Positions 33,980 to 43,025 of a DNA stretch of 64,000 bases are shown in pieces. The translations under genes were made by a program, and so were the position numbers. The notes beneath the pieces are model-generated. The model ran no database searches and had not been told where the DNA came from. It saw nothing but the letters and a program-made list of their open reading frames with translations. Within the stretch, counting starts at the first letter, position 1. Every line of letters begins with the position of its first letter. This DNA comes from Paracoccaceae bacterium (GTDB lineage Bacteria; Pseudomonadota; Alphaproteobacteria; Rhodobacterales; Rhodobacteraceae): positions 1-64,000 of the forward strand of contig JAGWVA010000007.1 of the NCBI GenBank assembly GCA_028875855.1, written 5' to 3'.

Positions 33980-34987
33980 ATGAACACGATCTCCCTCGGC
34001 GCTGGGGCCCAGCCCTTCATCCTTCAGCGCCAGAATGCACAGCTGAAAACCACCCTGCAGCAGCTCTCGGCAGAGATTTCAAGCGGCGTGACCAGCGATC
34101 CGGGCAAGACCCTGTCGGGCAATTTCAACCCGCTGGGCGGTATCGTTCAGTCGCTTGGCGCGCTGGGTGCGTACAAAACGGCCGCGGACATGGCCGGCAC
34201 GGTGGCCGCGGCTCAGCAGACCGCACTTGGGGCCATCGACTCTTCGGCGAGCGAACTGGCCACCGGCCTGCTCACCGCGTCAAGCGGGGCGCAGCCCGTA
34301 CAGTTGCAGATCATCGCGCAACAATCGAGGGCGGCCCTGTCAAATGCGATCGCGCAACTGAACACGCGCGTGGCGGGGCGCAGTCTCTTTTCCGGCACGG
34401 CGACCGACCAACCCGCAGTCAGCCCGATGGACGACCTGCTGTCGCAAATCCAGACGGCAACGGCGGGTCAGACGACGGCTTCGGGACTCGAAGCCGCAGT
34501 GCGCGCATGGTTTCAATCTGCAAGCGGTTATGCAGCCACCGCTTATCACGGCTCGGCCGATCCAGCCTCGCCGATACCGGTCGCACAGGGAGAAACGGCG
34601 ACACTTGGCGCGACGGCGCTAAATCCGGCGATTGCCGACACTCTGGCGGGCCTCGCTCTCGGGGCGATGATCGACAGCCCGGCACTTCAGGGAAACGCCT
34701 CGGAACAGGCACGCCTCGCAGCCAGCGCAGGGCAAAGCCTTCTGTCCGGGGCGGATGCCCGGACCGCGCTTTCCGCCGGCATAGGCGTCGTCCAGGCCCA
34801 GATCAGCGCGGCCCGGACCCGCAACGCCGCAGAATCGAGCAGCCTCCAACAGGCGCAATCGACCATGCTGGCCACCGACCCCTATGCGACGGCCACCCAG
34901 TTGCAGCAAACCCAGACGCAACTTCAGACGCTCTATGCCCTCACCGCGCAGATCGCGTCGCTGTCTCTCTCCAACTACCTGAAATGA
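33980..34987 (+). CDS. flgL: Flagellar hook-associated protein 3 FlgL
   Basis: A 335-residue flagellin-family junction protein. The N-terminal helix (QPFILQRQNAQLKTTLQQ, then SAEISSGVTSD) and C-terminal helix (AESSSLQQAQSTMLATDPYA, then LQTLYALTAQIASLSLSNYLK) match the D0/D1 helices of FlgL; the flagellin N-terminal signature is weak, as is usual in this group. Its position after flgK supports FlgL rather than flagellin. The stop overlaps the flgI start (ATGA, 34984-34987). Confidence 0.88.
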   Translation: MNTISLGAGAQPFILQRQNAQLKTTLQQLSAEISSGVTSDPGKTLSGNFNPLGGIVQSLGALGAYKTAADMAGTVAAAQQTALGAIDSSASELATGLLTASSGAQPVQLQIIAQQSRAALSNAIAQLNTRVAGRSLFSGTATDQPAVSPMDDLLSQIQTATAGQTTASGLEAAVRAWFQSASGYAATAYHGSADPASPIPVAQGETATLGATALNPAIADTLAGLALGAMIDSPALQGNASEQARLAASAGQSLLSGADARTALSAGIGVVQAQISAARTRNAAESSSLQQAQSTMLATDPYATATQLQQTQTQLQTLYALTAQIASLSLSNYLK

Positions 34988-36087
34988 AGGTTTTCATCTC
35001 GCTTTTCTGTGCCTTGTCCCTGATGACCGCCAACGCGTCGGCGGCTCCGGTGCGGCTCAAGGATCTGGTGGAGTTCGACGGGGTCCGCGGCAACGACCTG
35101 GTGGGTTATGGGCTTGTGGTCGGGTTGAACGGCACCGGCGATGGCATGCGAAACACGCCTTTTACCGGCGAGATCATGACGACGCTGCTCGAGAGGTTGG
35201 GCGTCAACGTCTCGGGCGAGGCGCTGCAACCCAAGAACGTGGCCGCGGTCTTCGTGACCGCCTCCCTGCCACCTTTCGCCCGCGTCGGAGGAAAGATCGA
35301 CGTGACAGTCTCGGCCATCGGCGATGCAAAAAGCCTTCTTGGCGGCACGTTGATCATGACGCCGCTGCACGGGGCGGACGGCCAGATCTACGCGGTTGCT
35401 CAGGGAACGATCATCGCTGGGGGGGCTTCGGTGCAGGGCGCGGCGGCCAGCGTGACGAAAGGCGTGCCGACAGCGGGAAGCATTCCCAGCGGCGCCCGGG
35501 TCGAGCGCGAAGTTGCGTTTGACTTCAGCAGTCTCAGGCGCATCCGGCTCGCGCTGCGGACCCCGGATTTCACCACGGCTGCAAGGATTGAAGGCGCCAT
35601 CAATTCCAGTTTCGGCAAGCACGTTGCAACGATGGAGGATCCGGGGACGGTGTCCGTCGATATCGCAGCGGCACGCCAAGGCTCGCCTGCGCATGTGCTC
35701 AGCCGGATCGAAGACATCGCGGTTCAGCCGGAAGAACGCGCGCGCGTCGTGGTGGACCAACGGTCCGGCACGATCGTGATCGGTCAGGATGTTCGGATCA
35801 GTCGGGTGGCGGTTGCACAAGGCAACATTACCCTGCGCGTGGACGAGGCTCCGATTGCCGTCCAGCCAGATCCGTTTTCCCAAGGCAGGACGGTCGTCGT
35901 TCCGCGCACGAAGGCGTCGATCACCAATGAGAACGGCAAGGGCCTTGCCGAGGTGTCGGGTGACACGTCGCTGTCACAGGTTGTCGCGGGCCTCAATGCC
36001 CTCGGCGTGAGCCCGCACGACATGATCGACATTCTGAAAAGCATTAACGCCGCCGGCGCCTTGCACGCGGAATTCGTTGTCCGCTGA
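34984..36087 (+). CDS. flgI: Flagellar P-ring protein FlgI
   Basis: Periplasmic P-ring subunit, 367 residues. A Sec signal peptide (FISLFCALSLMTANASA, cleaved before APVRL) is followed by the conserved VRGNDLVGYGLVVGLNGTGD near 35 and NVAAVFVTASLPPFARVGGK near 90. The C-terminal LNALGVSPHDMIDILKSINA near 335 is the P-ring hallmark. The start at 34984 is fixed by the signal peptide; the frame also runs back into flgL without meaning. flgA and flgH, needed for ring assembly, are not in the window. Confidence 0.95.
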   Translation: MKVFISLFCALSLMTANASAAPVRLKDLVEFDGVRGNDLVGYGLVVGLNGTGDGMRNTPFTGEIMTTLLERLGVNVSGEALQPKNVAAVFVTASLPPFARVGGKIDVTVSAIGDAKSLLGGTLIMTPLHGADGQIYAVAQGTIIAGGASVQGAAASVTKGVPTAGSIPSGARVEREVAFDFSSLRRIRLALRTPDFTTAARIEGAINSSFGKHVATMEDPGTVSVDIAAARQGSPAHVLSRIEDIAVQPEERARVVVDQRSGTIVIGQDVRISRVAVAQGNITLRVDEAPIAVQPDPFSQGRTVVVPRTKASITNENGKGLAEVSGDTSLSQVVAGLNALGVSPHDMIDILKSINAAGALHAEFVVR

Positions 36088-36184
36088 GCCTGCGCGGCAG
36101 AACGAACCACCCGTCTGCCGCGGGTGGCTTCGGCTTCTCAACGGGGATATTGTCGGACGCACAGCAACGGCGGGAGCAGAGCGG

Positions 36185-36424
36185 ATGACGGGAAAACCGG
36201 TGAAGGACATGACCTTTGAAGAGGCGATGGCGGCCCTTGAACAGGTTGTCACGCGACTCGAGCGCGGCGATGTTCCGCTTGAGGAATCGATTTCCCTTTA
36301 TGAAACGGGTGCCAACCTGAAAAAACACTGCGCCGACAAGCTTGCGGCGGCGGAAGCCAAGGTCGAGAAAATTCGGGTTGCCGAAGGGCGCGCAGACGGC
36401 ACTGAGCCTGTGGAAGGGCTATGA
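36185..36424 (+). CDS. xseB: Exodeoxyribonuclease VII small subunit
   Basis: A 79-residue helical subunit of exonuclease VII, which degrades single-stranded DNA with XseA. The core DMTFEEAMAALEQVVTRLE, GDVPLEESISLYETG and LKKHCADKLAAAEAKVEKI is fully typical. Start MTGKPVKD at 36185, with GGGAG eight bases upstream; a frame extension to 36077 overlaps flgI and is rejected. The stop overlaps the ispA start (ATGATG at 36421-36426). xseB-ispA-dxs is a widely conserved order. Confidence 0.93.
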   Translation: MTGKPVKDMTFEEAMAALEQVVTRLERGDVPLEESISLYETGANLKKHCADKLAAAEAKVEKIRVAEGRADGTEPVEGL

Positions 36425-37287
36425 TGTTCACCACCGCGCTTGCAGAGGATGCGGCCCGAGTGCAGACCCGGCTACACGCGGCGCTTGCCGGCTCGGATCT
36501 GCCGCTTCTCGACGCAATGCGTTACGCGACGCGGGGGGGCAAGGGTCTGCGCGGTTTCCTTGTGCTTGAGTCCGCCCGGATGCTTGGGGCTGACGCAGAA
36601 AGGGCGCTTCCCGCCGCTGCGGCAGTAGAGGCGCTGCACGCCTACAGCCTGATCCATGACGATCTGCCCGCGATGGACAATGACGATCTGCGCCGCGGCC
36701 AGCCGACCGTTCACGTGAAATGGGACGAGGCGACGGCGATTCTGGCAGGCGACGCGCTTCAGACCCTTGCCTTCGAGCTGCTGACCGATCCGGCAATCGG
36801 GGATGCCGAAACCAGCATTCGCCTTGTTGCGGGCCTCGCCCACGCGGCCGGCGCAAACGGTATGGTTCTGGGGCAGGCCCTCGACATGGCGGCCGAGGTT
36901 GCGACGACACAGCTGACGCTGGAAGATATAAGCAGGCTGCAGGCTGGCAAGACGGGGGCGCTCATCACATGGTCCGCCGAGGCCGGCGCGATCATTGCCG
37001 GGGCGGACCCCACTCCGCTGCGCCGCTATGCCACGGCCCTCGGCCTTGCCTTCCAGATTGCCGACGACATCCTGGATGTGACAGGCGATGCGGCGAAGGC
37101 TGGCAAGAGGTTGCAAAAGGATGCCGCGGCGGGAAAGGCCACATTCGTTTCGCTGCTCGGTCTCGAAGGCGCACGCTCCCGGGCGAAGGCCTTGGTTAAC
37201 GACGCAGAGGCAGCCCTTGAGCCGTTCGGTGCGGCGGCAGACACCTTGCGACACTGCGCCCGCTTCGTTATTGCGCGCGAGATGTGA
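36421..37287 (+). CDS. ispA: Farnesyl/geranyl diphosphate synthase
   Basis: Trans-isoprenyl diphosphate synthase (288 residues) condensing DMAPP/GPP with IPP. Both Asp-rich motifs are present: SLIHDDLPAMDNDDLRRG near residue 80 and FQIADDILDVTGD near 215, with GGKGLRGFL near 38 binding diphosphate and QALDMA near 145. FARM spacing (two residues between Asp pairs plus extra) fits a short-chain bacterial FPP synthase. Two consecutive ATGs (36421, 36424) could start it. Follows xseB with overlap; dxs begins 18 bp after its stop, supplying precursor through the MEP pathway. Confidence 0.93.
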   Translation: MMFTTALAEDAARVQTRLHAALAGSDLPLLDAMRYATRGGKGLRGFLVLESARMLGADAERALPAAAAVEALHAYSLIHDDLPAMDNDDLRRGQPTVHVKWDEATAILAGDALQTLAFELLTDPAIGDAETSIRLVAGLAHAAGANGMVLGQALDMAAEVATTQLTLEDISRLQAGKTGALITWSAEAGAIIAGADPTPLRRYATALGLAFQIADDILDVTGDAAKAGKRLQKDAAAGKATFVSLLGLEGARSRAKALVNDAEAALEPFGAAADTLRHCARFVIAREM

Positions 37288-37305
37288 CAACCCGGAAAGG
37301 GTGAC

Positions 37306-39222
37306 ATGAGCGACCGACCCCAGACCCCGACCCTTGACCGTGTGCTGTTGCCCGCCGATCTCAAGGCGCTGTCCGACCGCGAGCTGAAGCTTTTGGCCGA
37401 CGATCTGCGCGCGGAGACGATCAGCGCGGTCTCCGTGACCGGGGGCCATCTTGGTGCGGGGCTCGGCGTTGTCGAACTCACCGTGGCGATCCATGCGGTG
37501 TTCGATACGCCGCGCGACAAGCTGATCTGGGACGTCGGTCACCAATGCTATCCGCACAAGATCCTGACCGGGCGCCGGGACCGGATACGCACGCTTCGCC
37601 AGAAGGATGGGCTCAGCGGATTTACCAAGCGTTCCGAAAGTCCCTATGACCCGTTCGGTGCGGCGCACAGTTCGACATCGATTTCGGCCGCGCTCGGGTT
37701 TGCCGTGGCAAGAGACCTCGGGGCGCCGGGCATCGGCGACGCGATCGCGGTCATCGGCGACGGATCGATGAGCGCGGGCATGGCATTCGAGGCCATGAAC
37801 AACGCGGGTCACCTCAAAAAGCGGCTCTTCGTCGTGTTGAACGACAACGAGATGTCAATCGCGCCGCCTGTCGGTGCGCTGTCTTCCTATCTTTCGCGCC
37901 TCTATGCGGGGGCCCCGTTCCAGGAACTGCGTGCCGTTGCCAAAGGGGCGGTGGGCTTCCTGCCGGAGCCGTTCCAGGAAGGAGCGCGCCGGGCCAAGGA
38001 AATGCTGAAAGGCATGACCATCGGCGGAACGCTTTTCGAAGAACTCGGGTTCAACTACGTTGGTCCGGTCGACGGTCACGATCTTGACCAGCTTCTTCCA
38101 GTTCTGCGCACGGTTCGTGCCCGTGCGACGGGGCCCACCCTGATCCATGTGATCACGAAAAAGGGCAAGGGCTACGCGCCGGCCGAGACCGCTGCCGACA
38201 AGGGCCATGCGACCGCCAAGTTCGACGTTATCACGGGTATTCAGACGAAACCGCCGTCGAATGCCCCTTCGTACACCAAGGTTTTTGCCCGTAGCCTGAT
38301 TCGCGAAGCCGAAACGGACGACAGGATCGTCGCCGTGACCGCCGCCATGCCGGAAGGGACGGGGCTCGATCTCTTCGCCGAGCGTTTTCCCAAGCGTTGC
38401 TTCGATGTCGGCATCGCGGAGCAACACGGTGTTACCTTCTCGGCCGGTCTTGCGGCCGCGGGCTTGAAACCCTTCTGCGCGATCTACTCGACCTTCCTGC
38501 AGCGCGGCTACGACCAGGTCGTGCACGATGTTGCGATTCAGCGCCTGCCGGTGCGTTTTGCAATAGACCGCGCCGGGTTGGTGGGCGCCGACGGGGCGAC
38601 ACACGCGGGCGCCTTCGATATTGCCTTCCTCGCCAATCTGCCGGACATGGTTGTCATGGCCGCCGCCGATGAGGCGGAACTCGTCCATATGGTTGCAACG
38701 GCGGCGGCGATCGATGATCGCCCCTCTGCTTTTCGCTATCCGCGCGGCGAGGGAGTCGGGGTCGAGATGCCCGAACGCGGCCGCCCGCTCGAGATCGGAC
38801 GTGGCCGCCTGATCCGGGAAGGTAACCGGGTGGCTTTGGTCTCCTTCGGCACGCGATTGGCTGCCGCGACGAAGGCGGCCGAGAGCCTGGCACAGCGAGG
38901 TCTTTCGCCGACTGTCGTTGACGCGCGGTTTGCAAAGCCGCTTGACCGCGACTTGATCCTGAGCATTTCCCGAGAGCACGAGGCCCTGATTACCATTGAA
39001 GAGGGTGCAATCGGTGGCTTTGGCAGCCATGTTGCCCAGCTTCTGGCGGACGAGGGTGTTTTTGATCGTGGTCTGAAATTTCGCAGCATGGTTCTCCCCG
39101 ATATCTTCATCGATCAAGGCAGTCCCGAGGCGATGTATTCGATCGCGGGCCTTAATGCCGCGCAGATCGAAGCGAAAGTTCTGGACGTTCTCGGGATTGC
39201 CATGGTCGGCAAGCGCGCCTGA
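37306..39222 (+). CDS. dxs: 1-deoxy-D-xylulose-5-phosphate synthase
   Basis: ThDP enzyme (638 residues) joining pyruvate and glyceraldehyde 3-phosphate, the first step of the MEP isoprenoid pathway. Motifs: the His in [16 protein letters not shown] near 75, [17 protein letters not shown] near 120, the ThDP/Mg motif [19 protein letters not shown] near 150, the catalytic Glu in [16 protein letters not shown] near 370, and [15 protein letters not shown] near 425. GGAAAGG precedes the ATG. It ends the xseB-ispA-dxs operon, which is lodged between flagellar transcription units and converges on the DUF1217 gene. Confidence 0.97.
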   Translation: MSDRPQTPTLDRVLLPADLKALSDRELKLLADDLRAETISAVSVTGGHLGAGLGVVELTVAIHAVFDTPRDKLIWDVGHQCYPHKILTGRRDRIRTLRQKDGLSGFTKRSESPYDPFGAAHSSTSISAALGFAVARDLGAPGIGDAIAVIGDGSMSAGMAFEAMNNAGHLKKRLFVVLNDNEMSIAPPVGALSSYLSRLYAGAPFQELRAVAKGAVGFLPEPFQEGARRAKEMLKGMTIGGTLFEELGFNYVGPVDGHDLDQLLPVLRTVRARATGPTLIHVITKKGKGYAPAETAADKGHATAKFDVITGIQTKPPSNAPSYTKVFARSLIREAETDDRIVAVTAAMPEGTGLDLFAERFPKRCFDVGIAEQHGVTFSAGLAAAGLKPFCAIYSTFLQRGYDQVVHDVAIQRLPVRFAIDRAGLVGADGATHAGAFDIAFLANLPDMVVMAAADEAELVHMVATAAAIDDRPSAFRYPRGEGVGVEMPERGRPLEIGRGRLIREGNRVALVSFGTRLAAATKAAESLAQRGLSPTVVDARFAKPLDRDLILSISREHEALITIEEGAIGGFGSHVAQLLADEGVFDRGLKFRSMVLPDIFIDQGSPEAMYSIAGLNAAQIEAKVLDVLGIAMVGKRA

Positions 39223-39245
39223 CGGGGGCGCAGCCGGACGGGGCT

Positions 39246-40046
39246 TCATCCGGAACCGGTCCCTTGCAGAAGTTGCAAGGCAATCGAAGATGCAGGGGTT
39301 GACTGGGCGGTCGAGGCGCTGCTGCGCACAAGGAATAGCTTTATCAACTGGTTCATCTTTGCCGGATCGGTGAATTGCGACACAGATCCATCGCCGAACA
39401 CCTCGGCCGACTTCTGTTGAAAAACGCTCAGCTGTTGATCGATATTGATCGACACGAAACCGGAGGGAAGACCCAGAGCCGTTTCGAAAATCTTCCGCAT
39501 CGATGGTGACCCCATGACGTTATACCATTTTGTCGGTTCGCTCGAATTGGTGGCCGCCAGTCCGGAAAGCGCCCCTTGAGCATTGAGCGCCAGTTGCAGG
39601 TCGCTGTCCTGTTGTCCGACCGCTGCCTGGAACTGGCTCCCCTCGAAAGCCGCGACGATCTTTGACGAGAAGGCAGGCTGCTGCGTGGGGACTTTGTCGG
39701 AGTTTGAAAAGTCGAAGGCCTGCGCCAAAGCCAGATAGCGCTTGTCCGTCAGTTTGTTCGCAAGCGCGTTGCTGTCCGAGGGCCCCTGCGTCAGGACCTG
39801 CCGGATCAGGGCCTTGCTGTTGATCTGATCGTCGAGCCCAAAGGCACCCAGTGCAACCTTCAGCAGACGACGGTCAGAGAGCAACTGATCAACTGACGTG
39901 ACCTTGTTGATGTTCGCAGTGAAATACGCCGTGTCCCGCTCTATCTGCGGCGAGGCGGCAAAGGCTGCCATCTGCTTCTGCAGGGTTTTTTGCAGGAAGG
40001 TCCAGCCTGCATAGCCGGAAGAGACAAGGACCGGCTGATAGGTCAT
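39246..40046 (-). CDS. DUF1217 flagellar-cluster protein
   Basis: A 266-residue protein of the DUF1217 family, found with flagellin, flaF and flbT in Rhodobacterales and related groups; its molecular role is not established. The sequence is mostly helical: VSSGYAGWTFLQKTLQKQMA at the start, DTAYFTANINKVTSVDQLLSD near 40, RYLALAQAFDFSN near 105, and a C-terminal half with repeated small helical motifs (TDPAKMNQLIKLFLVRSSAS). No signal peptide. Its start overlaps the flbT stop by ATGA (40043-40046), so it is the last gene of flagellin-flaF-flbT-DUF1217. Confidence 0.82.
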   Translation of the reverse strand: MTYQPVLVSSGYAGWTFLQKTLQKQMAAFAASPQIERDTAYFTANINKVTSVDQLLSDRRLLKVALGAFGLDDQINSKALIRQVLTQGPSDSNALANKLTDKRYLALAQAFDFSNSDKVPTQQPAFSSKIVAAFEGSQFQAAVGQQDSDLQLALNAQGALSGLAATNSSEPTKWYNVMGSPSMRKIFETALGLPSGFVSINIDQQLSVFQQKSAEVFGDGSVSQFTDPAKMNQLIKLFLVRSSASTAQSTPASSIALQLLQGTGSG

Positions 40047-40447
40047 TGCGGTCGCACGGCGAGCAGCCGCTCCTCTCGCGGGAGCAGCCGACGCAAGCTG
40101 CGCAGGGCGCCGTAGTGATCGTTGCGAAGGAGTGATTCCGTTGCCGAGGCAAGCTGGACGCGGCTGTCGGCGTCGGTGAAGACCTGGCTCAACTGCTCGA
40201 TCCCTCGCAGAAGTTGCAGGCGCGAGTCGTCTTGCCCGGCATCTCCGGACAGGACCAGTTGAGCAAGGTAGCAGATCCGTCGAACAGGGGTCTGCGCGTT
40301 TTCAGGGTGAATCGCGTCTTTCAGCCGAAGGATATTCGCCTGCGGTGTCAGGATCGACAATCGCGATCGGCGATCTCCGTTTTCGATCACGACACCGTTG
40401 ACCATCACCCGCTCCTTCGGACCAAGCTTCAGCACAAGGCCGGTCAT
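40043..40447 (-). CDS. flbT: Flagellin post-transcriptional regulator FlbT
   Basis: A 134-residue regulator known in Caulobacter to bind flagellin mRNA and limit its translation. Typical features: LVLKLGPKERVMVNGVVIENGD at the N-terminus, then LTPQANILRLKDAIHPENA and RRICYLAQLVLSGD near 60. Overlaps flaF upstream (ATGA 40444-40447) and DUF1217 downstream. The pair FlaF/FlbT balances flagellin synthesis with secretion. Confidence 0.92.
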   Translation of the reverse strand: MTGLVLKLGPKERVMVNGVVIENGDRRSRLSILTPQANILRLKDAIHPENAQTPVRRICYLAQLVLSGDAGQDDSRLQLLRGIEQLSQVFTDADSRVQLASATESLLRNDHYGALRSLRRLLPREERLLAVRPQ

Positions 40448-40818
40448 CCTTCGCCCCCGCCGCGCAGGCCCCGCATGATGGCCGTGTTCACGTCGATCAG
40501 AACCTCGGTTTCTGCGCCCGCGGACAAGGCGCGGCGACTTTGGTCCATGGTGAATTCGTAAAGATAGACGATCCGTGCCTTGATATCGTCCGGCAGCGAA
40601 TTCTCCGGCTCGGCGACGTCCTGAGCGAGGACGGTCCAGAGTTTCACGTTTTCATGAAGCGCCGCTGCAAATTCGGGAAAGTCCTCCCTCCTGCGGCGTG
40701 TTGCGGCACGCAGGCGGCGCGTCGTCCGCGCGATCAAGTCGTACTCCATGCTCCGTGTCGTCCGAACGGAAGAAGCAAGGCCGCTGTAGGCGGTTCTGGC
40801 CAGGTCTAATGAGGTCAC
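40444..40818 (-). CDS. flaF: Flagellin synthesis/secretion factor FlaF
   Basis: A 124-residue helical protein. TRSMEYDLIARTTRRLRAA near 22, FAAALHENVKLWTVLAQDVA near 50, LPDDIKARIVYLYEFT near 75 and DVNTAIMRGLRGG at the end fit the FlaF family, which in Caulobacter is a flagellin-specific chaperone-like factor needed for flagellin secretion. It lies 71 bp after the flagellin stop and overlaps flbT. Confidence 0.92.
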   Translation of the reverse strand: MTSLDLARTAYSGLASSVRTTRSMEYDLIARTTRRLRAATRRRREDFPEFAAALHENVKLWTVLAQDVAEPENSLPDDIKARIVYLYEFTMDQSRRALSAGAETEVLIDVNTAIMRGLRGGGEG

Positions 40819-40889
40819 GATATGCCTTCAGACTTTGAGGAGGATTCAGTCGAAGTGGGCGGGGCGCCCGAGCGCCCCGCCCCGAAGAC

Positions 40890-42104
40890 TCAGCGGAAGA
40901 GCGCCAGGAGGTTCTGCGGCGCCTTGTTGGCGATCGACAGAGCTTGGGTGCCCAGCTGCTGCTGCACCTGAAGGGCTTGCAGACGCGCCGAAGCCGCCTC
41001 CATATCCGCATCGACGAGCGACCCGATACCGGTCTTCAGCGTGTCGGTCAGCGAGGTGATGAACTTCGACTGCGACATGATTTCACCGCTGGCCGTACCG
41101 AACGTGGCGGTGGCCGTCGTCGCCGTATTGAGCAGCGACTCGATCGTGGAAAGTGCCGCCGTGGCCCCCCCTGACGTGGTCACGTCGATACCGGACATCG
41201 CGGACAGCCCTCCGGACCCAGCGTTCCGGAACTGCGCAGCCACGGACAAGTCGGTCGTCCCGCTGTTCGTGAAATTCAGCGTCCCGGGGTTGGTGGAGTT
41301 GTCGAAATCGACGGTAAGCCCCTTGATATTGAGCTTGTCGATCGCATTCCTCACGCCCACGGCGACGGAATCCGCAACAGACGTCGAAGTGACATCCTGC
41401 GCCGTTACCGTGTAGTTGGCCGTCTTGCCCCCGATCGTCACAGAGACCTGATCACCGGCCGCCAAAGTGGGGTTGGTGATCTGGATCTTGCCGGTTCCAC
41501 CGCCATTGTCCAGCGTGAAGCCGGCCGTGTCGCCATTGGTCGACACGCCCGTCGTATTCGTCGTGTCGAACACAGCCTTGGCTGCATAGTTGCCCGACGA
41601 AAGGTTCTGGGTAGCGATCTGGATGTAGGCCGCCGAGACAACGCCCCCCGTATCCCGATCGAGCGCGGACAGAATCTGGATGTTCGCGCCCTGCGAACCG
41701 TCCACGAGGTTCACGCCGTTGAACTGAGCGGAGTTGACCACCTGGTTGATCTGGTTCTTCAGCGCCGAGATGTCATTGTTCAGGCTGGTCCGGTCGGCGT
41801 TTCCGTCCTGCGCCGCGATGATCTTCGACTTCATCTGAGTCAGGAGATCGGTCACCGTGCTTGACGCGTCGCTGGCAACGGAAACCGTGGAATTTCCAAG
41901 CGACAGGCTGTTGGAAATCCCGGTGAAGCCCGTGACGTCCGAGTTCATCTGCGTCGAAATGGCCCAGACCGCGGCGTTGTCACTGGCCGTCGAGACGGCT
42001 TTGCCGGTCGAGATCTGGTTCTGAACGGTGTTCAGCTGGTCGTTGATGCTTTGCAGCGATTGCAGCGCGATCATCGCGCTGGAGTTGGTCAGAATGGAAG
42101 ACAT
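40890..42104 (-). CDS. fliC: Flagellin
   Basis: Filament subunit, 404 residues. The N-terminal D0/D1 helices (SAMIALQSLQSINDQLNTVQ, QISTGKAVSTASDNAAVWAI) and C-terminal helices (DADMEAASARLQALQVQQQL, LSIANKAPQNLLALFR) are complete. The centre (about 170-310) is Thr/Ser/Gly/Asn-rich and forms the surface-exposed variable region. The start MSSILTNSS at 42102-42104 has an AAGGGAA ribosome-binding site; upstream frame extension has no flagellin sequence. Followed by flaF-flbT-DUF1217 on the same strand. A CTAA-N7-CTAA CtrA-like pair lies 135 bp upstream. Confidence 0.96.
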   Translation of the reverse strand: MSSILTNSSAMIALQSLQSINDQLNTVQNQISTGKAVSTASDNAAVWAISTQMNSDVTGFTGISNSLSLGNSTVSVASDASSTVTDLLTQMKSKIIAAQDGNADRTSLNNDISALKNQINQVVNSAQFNGVNLVDGSQGANIQILSALDRDTGGVVSAAYIQIATQNLSSGNYAAKAVFDTTNTTGVSTNGDTAGFTLDNGGGTGKIQITNPTLAAGDQVSVTIGGKTANYTVTAQDVTSTSVADSVAVGVRNAIDKLNIKGLTVDFDNSTNPGTLNFTNSGTTDLSVAAQFRNAGSGGLSAMSGIDVTTSGGATAALSTIESLLNTATTATATFGTASGEIMSQSKFITSLTDTLKTGIGSLVDADMEAASARLQALQVQQQLGTQALSIANKAPQNLLALFR

Positions 42105-42238
42105 CTTGTTCCCTTTCGAAGGCGCTTTGCGCCGGTTGGCTCGGCCGCCGTGGCGACCATCGGCCCTTCTGACCGCCGCGAGCCGTGCGACCCGCGTCAT
42201 CCGTCCATGGATGCAGGTTCGGTTTTGACCGCGGAATA

Positions 42239-42253
42239 CTAAGGCTTCGCTAA
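42239..42253 (-). promoter_or_regulatory. CtrA-like site upstream of flagellin
   Basis: On the minus strand TTAG (42250-42253), seven bases, TTAG (42239-42242): an exact direct repeat with CtrA spacing, in the 195-bp region between flgN and the flagellin gene. The coding strand shows no clear sigma-28 or sigma-54 promoter. Confidence 0.5.
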
Positions 42254-42299
42254 CAACCGCCCCGACCCGCCCGGAAAACCATTTGGATTTTAAGCATTT

Positions 42300-42650
42300 T
42301 CAAGCCTTCCGCTCGAACTGTGGCGGGTTATGGCCAAGATCGGCCAGACGACCGGCGGAATCGTACGTCTCCCCCCGCTGGGCGCGCAGCAGGTCCAGAA
42401 GCCGCCGTCGCGCGGCGCGTAGCCCCTTTTCCGCGGCGAGAAGAAGCGTGGCATTCCGCTGGGCCGCCGTCTTCAGATCGGCGAGCGCGCGGGCATCCTT
42501 CACGCCGGTTCGGCCGAGCCGCGCGACAAGCGCCTCCTTCAGGTCAAGGCACGCGGCCAATGTCGCAAAATCCCCCCGCAGAAGGGCCGTCGTTTCCCAT
42601 TCGAGCAGGGCCATCAGATCCCGTGTCGGGGCAAGGTCATCGCTGTCCAT
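42300..42650 (-). CDS. flgN: FlgN-like flagellar export chaperone
   Basis: A 116-residue helical protein. The N-terminal half LMALLEWETTALLRGDFATL then LDLKEALVARLGRTG follows the FlgN pattern of Leu-rich helices with a 'KE.L' segment, and the tail RGETYDSAGRLADLG resembles alphaproteobacterial FlgN proteins. FlgN keeps FlgK and FlgL unfolded for export. It overlaps the flgJ-like gene by 14 bases. Assignment rests on pattern and location rather than strong motifs. Confidence 0.65.
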   Translation of the reverse strand: MDSDDLAPTRDLMALLEWETTALLRGDFATLAACLDLKEALVARLGRTGVKDARALADLKTAAQRNATLLLAAEKGLRAARRRLLDLLRAQRGETYDSAGRLADLGHNPPQFERKA

Positions 42651-42927
42651 CGGCCCGAGCCTTCAATGCGGCGTAGATCGCCCTGGACAATCCGATGCCG
42701 CCGTTCTTCGTGATGGCATCGGCCTCGGCCTGCGCGAGAAAGGACGCGAACTGCGATTCGCCAATGCCGCCGCCGAAATCCCGCGGGGTCTGTTCGGCCC
42801 CTGCGTATTTGAGCATTTCCGCAAGAAACGTGGACTCCAGCGCAGAAGCGGCCTTGTTAAGGGCGGCGTCCCGCGAAGCAGGGGGCGCAGGGCTGGCAGG
42901 CGTCGGGAGAGATTGGATCGGATGCAT
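42637..42927 (-). CDS. flgJ: FlgJ N-terminal-type rod-binding protein
   Basis: A 96-residue protein equivalent to the rod-binding domain of FlgJ, without the muramidase domain found in enterobacteria. The core ALNKAASALESTFLAEMLKYAG, followed by GIGESQFASFLAQAEADAIT and GGIGLSRAIYAALK, is typical of rod-capping proteins in alphaproteobacteria. A Pro-rich start (PTPASPAPPAS) precedes it. Overlaps flgN downstream; divergent from fliK. Confidence 0.82.
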   Translation of the reverse strand: MHPIQSLPTPASPAPPASRDAALNKAASALESTFLAEMLKYAGAEQTPRDFGGGIGESQFASFLAQAEADAITKNGGIGLSRAIYAALKARADGQR

Positions 42928-42968
42928 CGGGACCTCTGTGTTCGGTCCATCGAAAATGCGGCCTGCCG

Positions 42969-42983
42969 GTAAACATTCGGTAA
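42969..42983. promoter_or_regulatory. CtrA-spaced repeat between flgJ and fliK
   Basis: GTAA (42969-42972), seven bases, GTAA (42980-42983), i.e. TTAC-N7-TTAC on the other strand, in the 98-bp divergent gap. The spacing matches CtrA sites but the half-sites are degenerate. Confidence 0.3.
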
Positions 42984-43025
42984 TCAGGTCATGGGAGGGT
43001 GAGGGCGTTCGATAAGGAATGCGAC

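Noticed and set aside
42105-42299. Sigma-28 or sigma-54 promoter of the flagellin gene
   Set aside because: Neither a TAAA-N15-GCCGATAA-like nor a TGGCAC-N5-TTGCA-like sequence fits; only the CtrA-type repeat is supported.
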